From Amycolatopsis coloradensis (GTDB lineage Bacteria > Actinomycetota > Actinomycetes > Mycobacteriales > Pseudonocardiaceae), in contig NZ_MQUQ01000002.1 in NCBI RefSeq assembly GCF_001953865.1, forward strand, positions 176,047 through 240,046: a stretch of DNA of 64,000 nt. Direction: 5' to 3'. A program made the translations under genes and the position numbers. The notes under the pieces are model-generated. The model saw only the letters and a list, made by a program, of their open reading frames with translations. It searched no databases and was not told the origin of the DNA. Shown here in pieces: positions 17,370 through 28,231 of the stretch. Within the stretch, counting starts at the first letter, position 1; each line of letters opens with the position of its first letter.

Positions 17370-20300
17370 CTAAGCCGGAACCGGGGCCTCTTCGGCGGTC
17401 CGAAGCCGCTGCGAGATGACCTTGGTGATGCCGTCGCCCTGCATGGAAACGCCGTACAGGGCGTCGGCGATCTCCATGGTCGGCTTCTGGTGGGTGATGA
17501 TGATCAGCTGCGAAGAATCGCGCAGCTGCTCCAGCAGTCCGATCAGCCGTCGCATGTTGGTGTCGTCGAGCGCGGCCTCGACCTCGTCCATCACGTAGAA
17601 GGGCGAAGGCCGGGCACGGAAGATCGCCACGAGCATGCCGACGGCGACGAGCGACTTCTCGCCACCGGAGAGCAGCGAGAGCCGCTTGACCTTCTTGCCC
17701 GGCGGGCGCGCTTCGACGTCGACACCGGTCGAGAGCAGGTCGTTGGGCTGAGTGAGCACCATCCGGCCCTCACCGCCCGGGAACAGGACGCTGAACACGG
17801 TCTCGAACTCGCGCGCGACGTCCTCGTACGCCGACGCGAAGACCTCGAGGATCTTTTCGTCGACCTGTTTGATGACGGCTTCGAGGTCCTTGCGGGTGTC
17901 CTTGAGGTCTTCGAGCTGGGTCGAGAGGAACTTGTAGCGCTCCTCCAGCGCCGCGAACTCCTCCAGCGCCAGCGGGTTGACCTTGCCCAGCAGGCTCAGA
18001 TCCTTCTCCGCGCGCTTCGCCCGGCGGGCCTGCGTGTCGCGGTCGAACGGCATGGGCGGCGGCGGGGTGACGTCCTCGCCGCGGTCCTTGGCCGCCTCGT
18101 ACTCGGCCATCTCCCCCGCGCTCGGCGGCACGGGGACGTCCGGGCCGTACTCGGAGACGAGGTCCTCGAGGCCGATGCCGAAGTCCTCGGCGATCTTGGT
18201 TTCGAGCTGTTCCAGCCGCAGCCGCTGCTCGGCGCGCAGGACCTCGTCACGGTGGACGGCGTCGGTGAGCTTCTCCAGCTCGCCGGTCAGCTCGCGAACC
18301 TTGCTGCGGACCTGGGTCAGCGCGGTCTCCCTCGACTGCCGCCGCGCCTGTGCCTCGTCCCGCTCGTGGGCGGCGCGCTGCACGGAGACCTCGATGCGCT
18401 CCAGCGCGATCTCGCCGCCGTTGACCACCGCGGTGGTGATCTCGGCGCCGCGTTTCCGCGCGGTCCTCGCCTTTTCGGCACGTTCGCGGGCCTGCCGCTC
18501 GGCGTACGCGGCACGGCGAAGCGATTCGGCCTTGCCCTGGATGCTCCGCGCCCGCTCCTCGGCGGTGCGCAGCGCGAGCCGGGACTCCATCTCCTCCTGG
18601 CGGACGGTGCCGAGGTCTTCGGCGGCCTGGTCACGTTCGGCGGTGTCCGGGTCCTCGTCGATCTCCTGGTCGGCGACCGCGGACAGCCGCTCTTCGAGGT
18701 CGGCGAGCTGCTGTAGTGCCTGTTCTCGGCTCTGCTCGACCTTGGCGCGCTGGTTGCTCAGCCGCTCCATCTCGGCCTGCGCGGCGCGCGCGGCCTGCTG
18801 CATGCGGTTCAGCCGCTCGGACGAGCGGGCCTTGCGGACCTTCGCGTCTCCGAGCGCATCCTTGGCCCTGCTGACCTCTTCGCGCCGGGCCTGCTGTCCG
18901 GCGCGGGCGCCTTCGAGTTCCGCGGCGGCGCGTTCCAGCGCGCGCTCGGCGGCGTTCAGCCGGTCGCCCGCCTCGTCCACGGCGGCCTGCACCTCGATGA
19001 CGCTCTCGCTGCGGGCCGAACCACCGACCGCCCAGCGGGCACCGAAGACGTCTCCCTCGGGCGTGACCGTGCTGACTTCGGGATACACCTCGACCAGACG
19101 GCGCGCGGACTCCAGACCGTCCACAATGGCCACTCGGTCGAGCGCGTGCTCGACGGCGGACCGGAGCGCGGACGGCGCCGAAACCACTTCGCGTGCCCAG
19201 CGCGCGCCCTGGGGCAGCGACGGCCAGGCACTGGTGTCCACAGTGGACTCCAGTCCGCCGGGCAGGATGCCCGCGCGACCGGAGTCGTTGTCCTTCAAGA
19301 ACTTCAGCGCGGCGAGCGCGTCGGCGCCGCCGTTGACCGCGACCGCGTCGGCGACCGGGCCGAGCGCCGCGGCCAGCGCGACCTCGTGGCCCGCCTCGAC
19401 GGTGAGCAGCGCTGCCACCGAGCCGAGCAGACCCGGCAGCTCGTGCTGCGCGCCGAGCAGCGCACCGGCGCCGTCCTTGCGGCGCAGGCCCATCGACAGC
19501 GCCTCGACGCGTGCCTTTTCCGACGCGATCTCGCGTTCGACGGTCCGCTCGATTTTGACCAGTTCCTCGACCCGCGCCTTGGCGGCGTTGTTGGCCTCCA
19601 CCGCGCGGTCGTGGTGGGCTTGCAGGTCGAAGTCGTCGGATTCCTCGACGCCGCCCTCGGCTTTGGCTTCTTCGAGTTCCTCGACGGCGATCTCCGCGCG
19701 CTCGGCGGCCTCTTCGAGCGACACGGTGAGCCTGTCGATCTCGTCGGAGGTGGCGCCGTTCTTGCTGCGCAGCGCCTCGACCTGCCCGGCGAGCTTCGCC
19801 AGGCCTTCCCGCCGGTCGGCGATCGCGCGGACCGCGGCCATATGCGCGCGTTCGGCGGCCCGCACGAGGTGTTCGAGCTGCTCGCGCCGCTGGACGGTCT
19901 CCGAAAGCACCATCCGCGCCTCGGCGACGGCTTCGTTGAGTTCCTGCTCCCGCTCGGCGACCTGCTCGGCCTCGGCCTCCAGCTCGTCGGGATCGCGGCC
20001 GTTGCCCGTGTGCTGCACGTCGGACGACAGATGCCGCTGACGCTCCAGCGCGAGGCGCACGGTGCCGCGCAACCGCTCCGTCAGCGCGGAAAGCTTGTAC
20101 CAGGTGTCCTGGGCGGCGGCCAGCCGCGGCGCGTCCTCGGCGAGCGAAGCCTCGAGTTCGGTCTCCTCGGCGGAGACGATCTCCAGCGCCTGCTCGACCT
20201 CGGCACGGCGCTGACGGGCGACCCGCTCGTCAGCCTCTTCCTTGGCGAGGCCCGAGCGCTGGGTGACCAGGTCGTGGGCGAACAGCCGCAGCCGGGCGTC

Positions 20301-20969
20301 GCGCAGTTCGGACTGCACCCACTGCGCCTTACGGGCGATCTCGGCCTGCTTGCCCAGCGGTTTGAGCTGGCGGCGGAGCTCGGTGGTGAGGTCGCCGAGA
20401 CGGTCGAGGTTGCCCTGCATGTTCGCGAGCTTGCGCAGGGTCTGTTCCTTGCGCTTGCGGTGCTTGAGGACACCGGCGGCCTCTTCGATGAAGGCGCGGC
20501 GCTCCTCTGGCTTGGATTCGAGGATCGCCGAAAGCTGGCCCTGCCCGACGATGACGTGCATCTCGCGGCCGATGCCGGAGTCCGACAACAGTTCCTGCAC
20601 GTCCATCAGGCGGCAGCGGTCGCCGTTGATCTCGTACTCGCTCGCGCCGTCGCGGAACATGCGGCGGGTGATCGAGACCTCGGAGTACTCGATGGGCAGC
20701 GCGCCGTCGGCGTTGTCGATGGTGAGGGTGACCTCGGCGCGTCCGAGCGGGGCGCGGCCGGCGGTCCCGGCGAAGATGACGTCCTCCATCTTGCCGCCGC
20801 GCAGGTCCTTGGCGCCCTGGGTGCCCATGACCCAGCGGAGCGCGTCGAGGACGTTCGACTTGCCGGAGCCGTTCGGCCCGACCACGCAGGTGATGCCCGG
20901 CTCGAAACGCAACGTCGTCGCCGAGGCGAAGGACTTGAAGCCCTTGAGCGTCAGGCTCTTCAGGTGCAC
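17370..20969 (-). CDS. smc: Chromosome segregation protein SMC
   Basis: A 1199-residue SMC ATPase, of normal length. Walker A GPNGSGKSN is at residues 31-39, followed by two long coiled coils. The hinge lies near residues 500-650 with the conserved glycines (ALGPVADAVAVNGG). The signature is LSGGEKSLVAVGML (about 1100), and Walker B is FYVMDEVEAALDD (about 1125). With ScpA and ScpB, encoded elsewhere, it compacts and segregates the chromosome. acyP lies just upstream in the same direction, a conserved actinobacterial arrangement. Confidence 0.98.
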   Translation of the reverse strand: MHLKSLTLKGFKSFASATTLRFEPGITCVVGPNGSGKSNVLDALRWVMGTQGAKDLRGGKMEDVIFAGTAGRAPLGRAEVTLTIDNADGALPIEYSEVSITRRMFRDGASEYEINGDRCRLMDVQELLSDSGIGREMHVIVGQGQLSAILESKPEERRAFIEEAAGVLKHRKRKEQTLRKLANMQGNLDRLGDLTTELRRQLKPLGKQAEIARKAQWVQSELRDARLRLFAHDLVTQRSGLAKEEADERVARQRRAEVEQALEIVSAEETELEASLAEDAPRLAAAQDTWYKLSALTERLRGTVRLALERQRHLSSDVQHTGNGRDPDELEAEAEQVAEREQELNEAVAEARMVLSETVQRREQLEHLVRAAERAHMAAVRAIADRREGLAKLAGQVEALRSKNGATSDEIDRLTVSLEEAAERAEIAVEELEEAKAEGGVEESDDFDLQAHHDRAVEANNAAKARVEELVKIERTVEREIASEKARVEALSMGLRRKDGAGALLGAQHELPGLLGSVAALLTVEAGHEVALAAALGPVADAVAVNGGADALAALKFLKDNDSGRAGILPGGLESTVDTSAWPSLPQGARWAREVVSAPSALRSAVEHALDRVAIVDGLESARRLVEVYPEVSTVTPEGDVFGARWAVGGSARSESVIEVQAAVDEAGDRLNAAERALERAAAELEGARAGQQARREEVSRAKDALGDAKVRKARSSERLNRMQQAARAAQAEMERLSNQRAKVEQSREQALQQLADLEERLSAVADQEIDEDPDTAERDQAAEDLGTVRQEEMESRLALRTAEERARSIQGKAESLRRAAYAERQARERAEKARTARKRGAEITTAVVNGGEIALERIEVSVQRAAHERDEAQARRQSRETALTQVRSKVRELTGELEKLTDAVHRDEVLRAEQRLRLEQLETKIAEDFGIGLEDLVSEYGPDVPVPPSAGEMAEYEAAKDRGEDVTPPPPMPFDRDTQARRAKRAEKDLSLLGKVNPLALEEFAALEERYKFLSTQLEDLKDTRKDLEAVIKQVDEKILEVFASAYEDVAREFETVFSVLFPGGEGRMVLTQPNDLLSTGVDVEARPPGKKVKRLSLLSGGEKSLVAVGMLVAIFRARPSPFYVMDEVEAALDDTNMRRLIGLLEQLRDSSQLIIITHQKPTMEIADALYGVSMQGDGITKVISQRLRTAEEAPVPA

Positions 20970-21070
20970 GTCGTGCTGACCCCTCTAGGCTGCGGGAACC
21001 GGTCGTTCAATCGGCCCAGGCTACCCGTGCGGCGGGTGCGGGCGTGGGAGGCGGGGGCTGTGGAGCGGGC

Positions 21071-21358
21071 TCAGCGTTCCACGAACCCGCGGATCCCACC
21101 TTTCGCGGGCGACCAGCGCTCGACGACGCGATCCACACTACCGGGTGATTCTCCCGACCGTAGAGCCGTCAAAAGCCGCTCACAGTGTTCGCGAACACCC
21201 TCCGCCACCACCTCGACACGTCCGTCGGCCAGATTGCCCGCGCTGCCGACCAACCCCAGCTCGAGCGCCCGACCGCGGGTCCACCAGCGGAAACCGACGC
21301 CCTGGACCCGGCCGTGCACCCACGCGGTCAGCCTGATGTGCGTTTCTCCCTCACTCAC
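21071..21358 (-). CDS. acyP: Acylphosphatase
   Basis: A 95-residue acylphosphatase that hydrolyses acyl phosphates. VHGRVQGVGFRWW carries the phosphate loop with catalytic Arg24, and SAGNLADGRVEVVAEG carries the water-positioning Asn42. The GTG start follows AGGGG. It lies 101 bases upstream of smc in the same direction; the acyP-smc pair is common in actinobacteria. Confidence 0.95.
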   Translation of the reverse strand: MSEGETHIRLTAWVHGRVQGVGFRWWTRGRALELGLVGSAGNLADGRVEVVAEGVREHCERLLTALRSGESPGSVDRVVERWSPAKGGIRGFVER

Positions 21359-21558
21359 GACCCCTATCGTGCACCATGTGTATGAACGCGGAGGGTGAAC
21401 ACAACGTTCGCTGTCGTTCGCGGACGGTGAGGCGGCGGTGATAATCTCCGCGCCGGGTCCCCACTTGGGCTACTCGCCCGGGTAGCCGGAGACGGCACGG
21501 TGTTGTTCGGCCGCTGTCGCCTCAACTCCCCGAAGTCCCCCATCCGAGGAGCCAGCAC

Positions 21559-22209
21559 ATGCCCCGTCCCGACGGGTCTGAATCGAGCGCACGCGTGTCT
21601 GTGGCACCCCCGCGCGGTGCCACCGGCAAGCTCAACCGCGCTGGCTACGCCGTACTCGGCGTCGGCGGCCTCGTGGTGGCGACGGCCTTCGCCGCGATCG
21701 CCGAACTGGCGGGCCCCGGCGTCTCCACCACCGCGGGCGGCACCGGCTTCCCCGGCGGACAGGGCACCTCCCCCGCCGGTGTCCAGCTGGTCCCGGGCAA
21801 CGCCGTTCCCGGCGGCCCGATGACCGTCAGCGGCTCGCCGATCCCCGGCGCGCCCTCCGGCTCCACCCCGCCGCCGACCACGGTGACGTCGGTCGGGCCG
21901 GACGGCAAGGAGACGACGAGCGTCATCACGCCGCCGCCCCCGCCCCCGGCGCCGAACCCGAACCCCGGCCCGGGTCCCGGCCCAGGGCCGAACCCGGATC
22001 CTTCGCCGACGAAGCTGCCGCCCTCCTCTACGAAGACGACGCCGCCGACCACGCCTCCGCCCACCACGACACCGAAGCCCTCGACCGAGAACCCGCCGAC
22101 GACAACCACCACCGGCGGTGGCGGCTCCAGCTCCAGCGGCGCCCCGGACTCGTCGCCGGGCCGGTTCGGTGTCTCCGGTACCGACACGTCCACGAGCGCG
22201 GCTCGGTAG
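21559..22209 (+). CDS. Pro/Thr/Ser-rich membrane-anchored protein
   Basis: A 216-residue low-complexity protein. After about 30 residues there is one hydrophobic helix (GYAVLGVGGLVVATAFAAIAEL). The remainder is an extracytoplasmic tail rich in Pro, Gly, Thr and Ser, including a proline run and PGPGPGPGPNP-type repeats. I do not recognise a domain. It may be a wall-spanning or anchor protein. The composition makes homology weak evidence, but the ATG, ribosome site context and codon use look normal. Confidence 0.7.
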   Translation: MPRPDGSESSARVSVAPPRGATGKLNRAGYAVLGVGGLVVATAFAAIAELAGPGVSTTAGGTGFPGGQGTSPAGVQLVPGNAVPGGPMTVSGSPIPGAPSGSTPPPTTVTSVGPDGKETTSVITPPPPPPAPNPNPGPGPGPGPNPDPSPTKLPPSSTKTTPPTTPPPTTTPKPSTENPPTTTTTGGGGSSSSGAPDSSPGRFGVSGTDTSTSAAR

Positions 22210-22232
22210 GCCTCACCGCACGAACACCGCGC

Positions 22233-22934
22233 TCACATCTCGAAGCGGTACCCCATCCCCGGTTCCGTCAGCAGGTGCCGCGGCCGCGAGGGTTCCGGTT
22301 CCAGCTTCCGCCGCAGCTGCGCCAGGTACACCCGCAGGTAGTGCGACTCGGTCTCGTAGGACGGACCCCACACCTCGTGCAGCAGCTGTTTCTGCGCCAC
22401 CAGACGGCCGCGGTTGCGCACCAGCAGTTCCAGCACGCCCCATTCGGTCTTGGTGAGGTGCACTTCCTTGCCGTCGCGGCGTACCTTCTTGGCCGCCAGG
22501 TCGATGCGGAACGATCCCGTGTCCACCACCGCTTCCACACCGTCCACACTGGACGCCGCCGAACGCCGCACGGCGGCACGGAGCCGCGCCAGCAGTTCGT
22601 CCATGCCGAAGGGTTTGGTGACGTAGTCGTCGGCGCCGGCGTCGAGCGCCTGCACCTTGTCGGCGGAGTCGCCGCGCGCGGACAGCACGATGATCGGCAC
22701 CGTCGTCCAGCCGCGGAGCCCGGCGATCACCTCGGTGCCGTCGAGATCGGGCAGGCCGAGGTCGAGCACGACGACGTCGGGTTTGGTTTCGGCGACGGCC
22801 TTCAGCGCGGCCGTCCCGTCGTGCGCGGTGATCACCTTGTAGCCGCGCGCGGAAAGGTTGATCCGCAGGGCTCGCACGATCTGCGGTTCGTCGTCCACGA
22901 CCAAGACGGTCGCCGACGCGGTTTCGGCGCTCAT
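22233..22934 (-). CDS. kdpE: KdpE response regulator
   Basis: A 233-residue OmpR-type regulator. The receiver domain has VVDDEPQ, the phospho-acceptor Asp in VVLDLGLPDLDG, and the conserved Lys in YVTKPF. The C-terminal winged helix contains VHLTKTEWGVLELLVRNRGRLV and ETESHYLRVYLAQLRRKLE. It overlaps the kdpD stop by four bases. It should activate the kdp operon when potassium is limiting. Confidence 0.95.
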   Translation of the reverse strand: MSAETASATVLVVDDEPQIVRALRINLSARGYKVITAHDGTAALKAVAETKPDVVVLDLGLPDLDGTEVIAGLRGWTTVPIIVLSARGDSADKVQALDAGADDYVTKPFGMDELLARLRAAVRRSAASSVDGVEAVVDTGSFRIDLAAKKVRRDGKEVHLTKTEWGVLELLVRNRGRLVAQKQLLHEVWGPSYETESHYLRVYLAQLRRKLEPEPSRPRHLLTEPGMGYRFEM

Positions 22935-25516
22935 CGCACTCGCTCCTCCTCTTCGTTTTCAAGGCCCTCGTCGTCAAAAGCGAGGAGGTTCTTTTCCGGA
23001 TCCTGACCACCATGAGCGGGCAGCGAGATGACGACGGTGAGTCCGCCGCCGGGCGTGTCCTCCGCCCGGATCCGCCCGCCCATCGCCTCGGTGAACCCCT
23101 TGGCGACCGAAAGCCCCAGTCCCACGCCGGGCACGCTGTCCCGGTCTCCCCCGAGCCGCTGGAAGGGCGCGAAAGCCGAGTCCGCGGTGCCCTTCTTCAG
23201 GCCTCGCCCGTGGTCGATGATGCGTAGTTCGACGTGCTCCGAATGCGTGCTGGCGCGGGCGGAGACCGGCTCGCCGGACACCCCGTGCCGCAGCGCGTTG
23301 TCGATCACGTTCGCCACGACCCGTTCCAGCAGGCCTGGATCGGCGCACACCGACGGCAGCCGCGAGTCGATCGCGACCACGACCGAATCCGAGTTGTCCA
23401 CATTGGACAGGGCGTGCGAGACGACCTCGTCGTAGCCGACCGGACGCAGGTGCGGGCGGACCGCGCCGGTCGCCAGGCGGGAGGAGTCGAGCAGGTTGTC
23501 GATCAGCCCCGCGAGCCGGTCGGCCGACTCCTCGATCGCCTCCAGCAGCTCGTCCGTGTCCTCTTCGGACAGTGAGATGTCGGTCGCGCGCAGGCTGCCG
23601 ATGGCCGCTTTGATGGACGTCAGCGGCGTGCGGAGGTCGTGTCCGACGGCCGACAGCAACGCGGTGCGCAGTTCGGTCGCCTCGGCCTTGCGTTCGGCGC
23701 GGACGGCCGCCTTCGCCGTCCGCTGCTGCCGCAGCGCGAGCAGCGCCTGCCCGGCCACGGCTTCCAGCACTCCCCGGTCGGACGCGGGCAGCGCGCGGCC
23801 GCGCAGCGTCAGATGGACGTCGGCGGTGACCGCGATGTCGGAGTCGGCCTGATCCGGATCGGCACAGGGATCCGAGCCCGCGCTCGCCACGCGCTTCCAC
23901 TTCCCGTCCCGCTTTTCCAGCAGGGTCGCCGAAGTCATCCCGAAGTTCTCGCGGACCTTCTCCAGCAGCCGCTCGATCGGGTTGGTGTGCGTGAGCACGG
24001 TCCGCGCGTAGGAGGCAAGCAGTGCCGCCTCGGTGCGTGCCCGCGCGGCCTGGGTCGCGCGCCGGGCGGCGGTGTCGACGACCGCCGCGACGAGGATCGC
24101 CACGAGCACCATCGCGACCAGCGTGATGACGTTCCGCGGTTCGTGGACGGTCAGGTTGTACAGCGGCGGGGTGAAGAAGAAGTTCAGCAACCCGGCGGAG
24201 AACACCGCCGCGAGCAGCGCGGGCCCGAGCCCGCCCACGAGCGCGACCAGCACCGTCGCGAGGACGTAGTCGACGACGTCGGTGGAGAAGTCCAGTTGAT
24301 CCCGCAGCAGGACACCGAGCAGCGTCGCCAGCGCGGGCAGCACCAGCGAGAGCGCCCAGCCGCTCAGGCGGCGTGATGGCGTCAAAGGGCTCCGGCTGAA
24401 CCGGGCACGCAGCCGTCCGCCCGCTTGGGCGTGCGTGACCATGTGAACGTCGATCGGGCCGGACCGCTGGACCACGGCCGCGCCGATGCCCTCGTCGAAC
24501 AGCCGCGCGACCCGCGAACGCCGCGAAGTCCCCACGACCAGCTGGGTCGCGTTCACCCCGCGCGCGAAGTCGAGCAGCGCCGTCGGCACGTCGTCGCCGA
24601 CGACGGTGTGGAAGGTCGCGCCGACCTCTTCGGTCAGCTTCCGGTACTTGCCGACCGCCGTCGGCCCCATCCCGGCCAGTCCGTCCCCGCGCAGGATGTG
24701 CAGCACCTGCAGTTCGGCGCCCGCGCGGTTCGCGATCCGGCTCGCGCGGCGGATCAGCGTCTCGCTCTCCGGGCCGCCGGTGATGGACACGACCACCCGT
24801 TCGCGGGCTTCCCACGTGTCGGTGATCTTCTGCTCGGCCCGGTACCGCTGGAGTGCGACGTCCACCTGGTCGGCGACCCACAGCAGCGCCAGCTCTCGCA
24901 GCGCCGTCAGGTTGCCTGGCCGGAAGTAGTTCCCCAGCGCCGCGTCGATCCGCTCGGCCGGGTAGACGTTGCCGTGCGCCAGTCGCCGCCGCAGTGCCTC
25001 TGGCGTGATGTCGACCAGCTCCAGCTGCTCGGCCCGGCGCACGACCTCGTCGGGCACCGTCTCCTGCTGGGTGACCCCGGTGATGCGCTCGACGACGTCG
25101 TTGAGGCTCTGGAGATGCTGGACGTTGACCGTGGAGAGGACGTCGATCCCGGCGGCGAGCAGTTCGTCGATGTCCTGCCAGCGCTTCTCGTTGCGCGAGC
25201 CCGGCACGTTGGTGTGCGCGAGTTCGTCCACGACGGCGACCTCGGGGGCGCGGGCCAGCAGCGCGTCGAGGTCCATCTCCTCGAATTCGCGGTCCCGGTG
25301 GCCGGACCGGCGGCGCGGGACGATCTCGAGGCCTTCGAGGAGTTCCGCGGTCTTCTTGCGGCCGTGCGTCTCGACCAGCCCGACGACCACGTCGGTGCCC
25401 CGGTCGAGGCGGCGGCGCGCCTCGCCGAGCATCGCGAAGGTCTTCCCCACCCCGGGGGCCGCGCCGAGGTAGATCCTCAGCTCACCTCGGCGCGGCTTGG
25501 TCGTGTTCTCGTCCAC
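22931..25516 (-). CDS. kdpD: KdpD sensor histidine kinase
   Basis: An 861-residue kinase of normal length. In order: the N-terminal KdpD domain with the P-loop GAAPGVGKTF at residues 18-27; a UspA-like domain (about 245-370); four membrane helices (about 390-490, DUF4118); a GAF-like region; and a HisKA/HATPase core with AVGHDLRTPLTS (phospho-His near 622) and GVGLGLSVAKGF. It senses potassium and ionic stress and phosphorylates KdpE. The GTG start lies five bases after the kdpC stop. Confidence 0.96.
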   Translation of the reverse strand: MDENTTKPRRGELRIYLGAAPGVGKTFAMLGEARRRLDRGTDVVVGLVETHGRKKTAELLEGLEIVPRRRSGHRDREFEEMDLDALLARAPEVAVVDELAHTNVPGSRNEKRWQDIDELLAAGIDVLSTVNVQHLQSLNDVVERITGVTQQETVPDEVVRRAEQLELVDITPEALRRRLAHGNVYPAERIDAALGNYFRPGNLTALRELALLWVADQVDVALQRYRAEQKITDTWEARERVVVSITGGPESETLIRRASRIANRAGAELQVLHILRGDGLAGMGPTAVGKYRKLTEEVGATFHTVVGDDVPTALLDFARGVNATQLVVGTSRRSRVARLFDEGIGAAVVQRSGPIDVHMVTHAQAGGRLRARFSRSPLTPSRRLSGWALSLVLPALATLLGVLLRDQLDFSTDVVDYVLATVLVALVGGLGPALLAAVFSAGLLNFFFTPPLYNLTVHEPRNVITLVAMVLVAILVAAVVDTAARRATQAARARTEAALLASYARTVLTHTNPIERLLEKVRENFGMTSATLLEKRDGKWKRVASAGSDPCADPDQADSDIAVTADVHLTLRGRALPASDRGVLEAVAGQALLALRQQRTAKAAVRAERKAEATELRTALLSAVGHDLRTPLTSIKAAIGSLRATDISLSEEDTDELLEAIEESADRLAGLIDNLLDSSRLATGAVRPHLRPVGYDEVVSHALSNVDNSDSVVVAIDSRLPSVCADPGLLERVVANVIDNALRHGVSGEPVSARASTHSEHVELRIIDHGRGLKKGTADSAFAPFQRLGGDRDSVPGVGLGLSVAKGFTEAMGGRIRAEDTPGGGLTVVISLPAHGGQDPEKNLLAFDDEGLENEEEERVR

Positions 25517-25521
25517 GCTTG

Positions 25522-26133
25522 TCAGTGTGCTCCTCCGGCCGCGTCGCGCACGGCCAAGTTGACCTTCAGCACATCGACGCCCGGCACACCGATCCCGGCG
25601 CCGCTCGTGTTCTCCGCCACGAGCTGCCGGACCTTCTCCGCCGGCAGGCCGGTGTTCCTGGCCACACGAGCGGTCTGGAGGTCGGCGTAGGCGACGCTGA
25701 TCGCCGGATCCATCCCCGATCCCGACGTCGTCACCGCGTCGGCGGGCACCTGCGACTCCTGGACACCTTCACGGGCGGCGATCAGCTTCTTGCGCTCGCC
25801 GATGGCCGCGACCAGGTCCTCGTTGTACGGGCCCTTGTTCGACGCGCCGGACGACGACGGGTCGCCGGGGCCGAGCGCGTCCTTCGACCCCGCGGACGGG
25901 CGGTTGTGGAACCAGGGGTCCTTGGCCGGATCGGCCGCGACCGGGTCGACCCCGAGCAGCGACGAGCCGACGGCCTGCCCGTCCTGGGTGACGATCGACC
26001 CTTCGGCGTTGCCTTCCAGCCCGGGGATCCGCGAGACCGCCCACACGCCGAGCGGGTAGACGACACCCAGCAGGACCGTGAAGACGAGCAGGACACGCAG
26101 CCCGGCGAGGGTCTGCTTCAGCAGTGTGTTCAT
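25522..26133 (-). CDS. kdpC: Potassium-transporting ATPase subunit C
   Basis: A 203-residue KdpC with one N-terminal membrane helix (LRVLLVFTVLLGVVYPLGVW) and an external domain. It includes DAVTTSGSGMDPAISVAYADLQTARVARNTGL, the conserved C-terminal segment of the family. It stabilises the KdpFABC complex and helps ATP binding by KdpB. It starts four bases after the kdpB stop. Confidence 0.96.
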   Translation of the reverse strand: MNTLLKQTLAGLRVLLVFTVLLGVVYPLGVWAVSRIPGLEGNAEGSIVTQDGQAVGSSLLGVDPVAADPAKDPWFHNRPSAGSKDALGPGDPSSSGASNKGPYNEDLVAAIGERKKLIAAREGVQESQVPADAVTTSGSGMDPAISVAYADLQTARVARNTGLPAEKVRQLVAENTSGAGIGVPGVDVLKVNLAVRDAAGGAH

Positions 26134-26137
26134 GGCT

Positions 26138-28231
26138 TTACCCGATTCCAGGGATGAGACGGACGAGCAGGTCGATCAGCCAGATCCCGAGGAACGGGCT
26201 GACGATGCCGCCGAGGCCGTAGACCAGCAGGTTCCGGCGAAGCAGCGCCGAAGCCGAGGACGGCTTGTACCGGACGCCGCGCAGGGCGAGCGGGATCAGC
26301 CCGACGATGATCAGGGCGTTGAAGATGACCGCCGACAGGATCGCGGACTTCGGCGTCGCCAGCTGCATGATGTTGAGCGCGCCGAGCTGGGCGAAGATGC
26401 CGGTGAACATCGCGGGCAGGATGGCGAAGTACTTCGCGAGGTCGTTGGCGACGCTGAACGTGGTCAGCGCGCCGCGGGTGATCAGCAACTGCTTGCCGAT
26501 CTCCACGATCTCGATCAGTTTCGTCGGGTCGGAGTCGAGGTCCACCATGTTCCCCGCCTCCTTGGCGGCGGAGGTCCCGGTGTTCATCGCGACGCCGACG
26601 TCGGACTGCGCCAGCGCGGGGGCGTCGTTGGTGCCGTCGCCGGTCATCGCGACCAGCCGCCCGCCCTCCTGCTCCTTCTTGATCAGCGCCATCTTGTCTT
26701 CGGGCTTGGCCTCGGCCAGGTAGTCGTCGACACCCGCGTCCCGCGCGATCGCCTTGGCCGTCAGCGGGTTGTCCCCGGTGATCATGACGGTCTTGATCCC
26801 CATCGCGCGGAGCTGGACGAACCGCTCCTTCATCCCGGGTTTGACCACATCGGACAGCCGGATCACACCGCGCACGAAGGCTTTCGCGCCGTCGTACTCC
26901 GCGACCACCAGCGGGGTCCCGCCCTGCTGGCTGATCTCGTCCACGACGCGCTCGGTCTCGTCCGGCATGTCGCCGCCGCGTTCGCGGACCCAGGTCCGCA
27001 CCGACCCGGCCGCGCCTTTACGGACCTGGCGCTCGCCGACGTCGATGCCGCTCATCCGTGTCTGCGCGGTGAACTCCACGAAGTCCGCGAGCTTCTCGGC
27101 GTCGGACGCCGTCTCCGCGAGACCGTGCTCACGGGCGACGAGTTCGACGATGCTGCGGCCTTCCGGCGTGCCGTCGGCGAGGCTGGACAGCCGGGCCGCC
27201 CTGGCGATGTCGTCCACAGTGGACGTTCCGACCGGGATCAGCCCGGTGGCCTTGCGGTTGCCGAAGGTGATCGTGCCCGTCTTGTCCAGCAAGAGGGTCG
27301 AGACGTCGCCCGCGGCTTCCACCGCGCGACCGCTCGTCGCGAGTACGTTGCGCTGCACCAGCCGGTCCATGCCCGCGATACCGATCGCGGACAACAGCGC
27401 GCCGATCGTCGTCGGGATCAGGCAGACCAGCAACGCGGTCAGCACGATCACGGACTGCTGGCTGCCGGAGTAACCGGCCATCGGCTGCAGTGCCACGACG
27501 GCGAGCATGAAGATGATCGTCAGCGTCGAGAGCAGGATGGTCAGCGCGATCTCGTTCGGCGTCTTCTGCCGGGAAGCGCCTTCCACCAACGCGATCATGC
27601 GATCCACGAAGGACTCTCCGGGTTTGGTGGCGATCTTCACGACGACCCGGTCCGAAAGCACCGTCGTCCCGCCGGTCACCGCGCACCGGTCGCCGCCCGA
27701 TTCGCGGATGACCGGGGCCGACTCGCCGGTGATGGCCGATTCGTCGACGGTCGCGATGCCTTCGACGACGTCGCCGTCGCCGGGGATGACCTGTCCGGCC
27801 TCGACGACCACGAGGTCGCCGACGCGCAGGTCGACACCCGGCACGTTCTCCTCGTCGCCGTCCTCGGTGAGGCGGCGCGCGACGGTTTCCTTCTTGCTGC
27901 GGCGCAGGGTTTCCGCCTGCGCCTTGCCCCGGCCTTCCGCGACGGCCTCGGCGAGGTTCGCGAACAGGACGGTGAACCACAGCCAGATCGCGATGAGAAT
28001 GGTGAACACGCTCGGGTCGGTGACGGCGAAGACCGTCGTCAGCGCCGAGCCCACCCACACCACGAACATGACCGGGTTGGCCAGCTGATGCTTGGGGTTC
28101 AGCTTGCGCAGCGCCTCCGGGAGGGAGGTCAGGAGCTGCCTGGGGCTGAAGATTCCCGCGCCGACCCGGCCGGTGTTCTCCACATGGTGCTGGGTTGCTT
28201 CTTCCGGAGTGCGTTCCTGAGTGACGGTCAT
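26138..28231 (-). CDS. kdpB: Potassium-transporting ATPase subunit B
   Basis: A 697-residue P-type ATPase. The phosphorylated Asp is in [13 protein letters not shown] (about residue 316), the actuator has ITGESAPV, and the hinge reads [24 protein letters not shown]. It energises potassium uptake through KdpA. It overlaps kdpA by four bases. One iterated GTCCACAGTGGAC palindrome (27212) encodes STVD in this gene. Confidence 0.98.
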   Translation of the reverse strand: MTVTQERTPEEATQHHVENTGRVGAGIFSPRQLLTSLPEALRKLNPKHQLANPVMFVVWVGSALTTVFAVTDPSVFTILIAIWLWFTVLFANLAEAVAEGRGKAQAETLRRSKKETVARRLTEDGDEENVPGVDLRVGDLVVVEAGQVIPGDGDVVEGIATVDESAITGESAPVIRESGGDRCAVTGGTTVLSDRVVVKIATKPGESFVDRMIALVEGASRQKTPNEIALTILLSTLTIIFMLAVVALQPMAGYSGSQQSVIVLTALLVCLIPTTIGALLSAIGIAGMDRLVQRNVLATSGRAVEAAGDVSTLLLDKTGTITFGNRKATGLIPVGTSTVDDIARAARLSSLADGTPEGRSIVELVAREHGLAETASDAEKLADFVEFTAQTRMSGIDVGERQVRKGAAGSVRTWVRERGGDMPDETERVVDEISQQGGTPLVVAEYDGAKAFVRGVIRLSDVVKPGMKERFVQLRAMGIKTVMITGDNPLTAKAIARDAGVDDYLAEAKPEDKMALIKKEQEGGRLVAMTGDGTNDAPALAQSDVGVAMNTGTSAAKEAGNMVDLDSDPTKLIEIVEIGKQLLITRGALTTFSVANDLAKYFAILPAMFTGIFAQLGALNIMQLATPKSAILSAVIFNALIIVGLIPLALRGVRYKPSSASALLRRNLLVYGLGGIVSPFLGIWLIDLLVRLIPGIG

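Noticed and set aside
14875-17373. 832-codon open frame overlapping anmK and the symporter
   Set aside because: It runs out of frame across two recognisable genes, is Arg/Gly/Pro-rich and matches nothing I know; a composition artefact.
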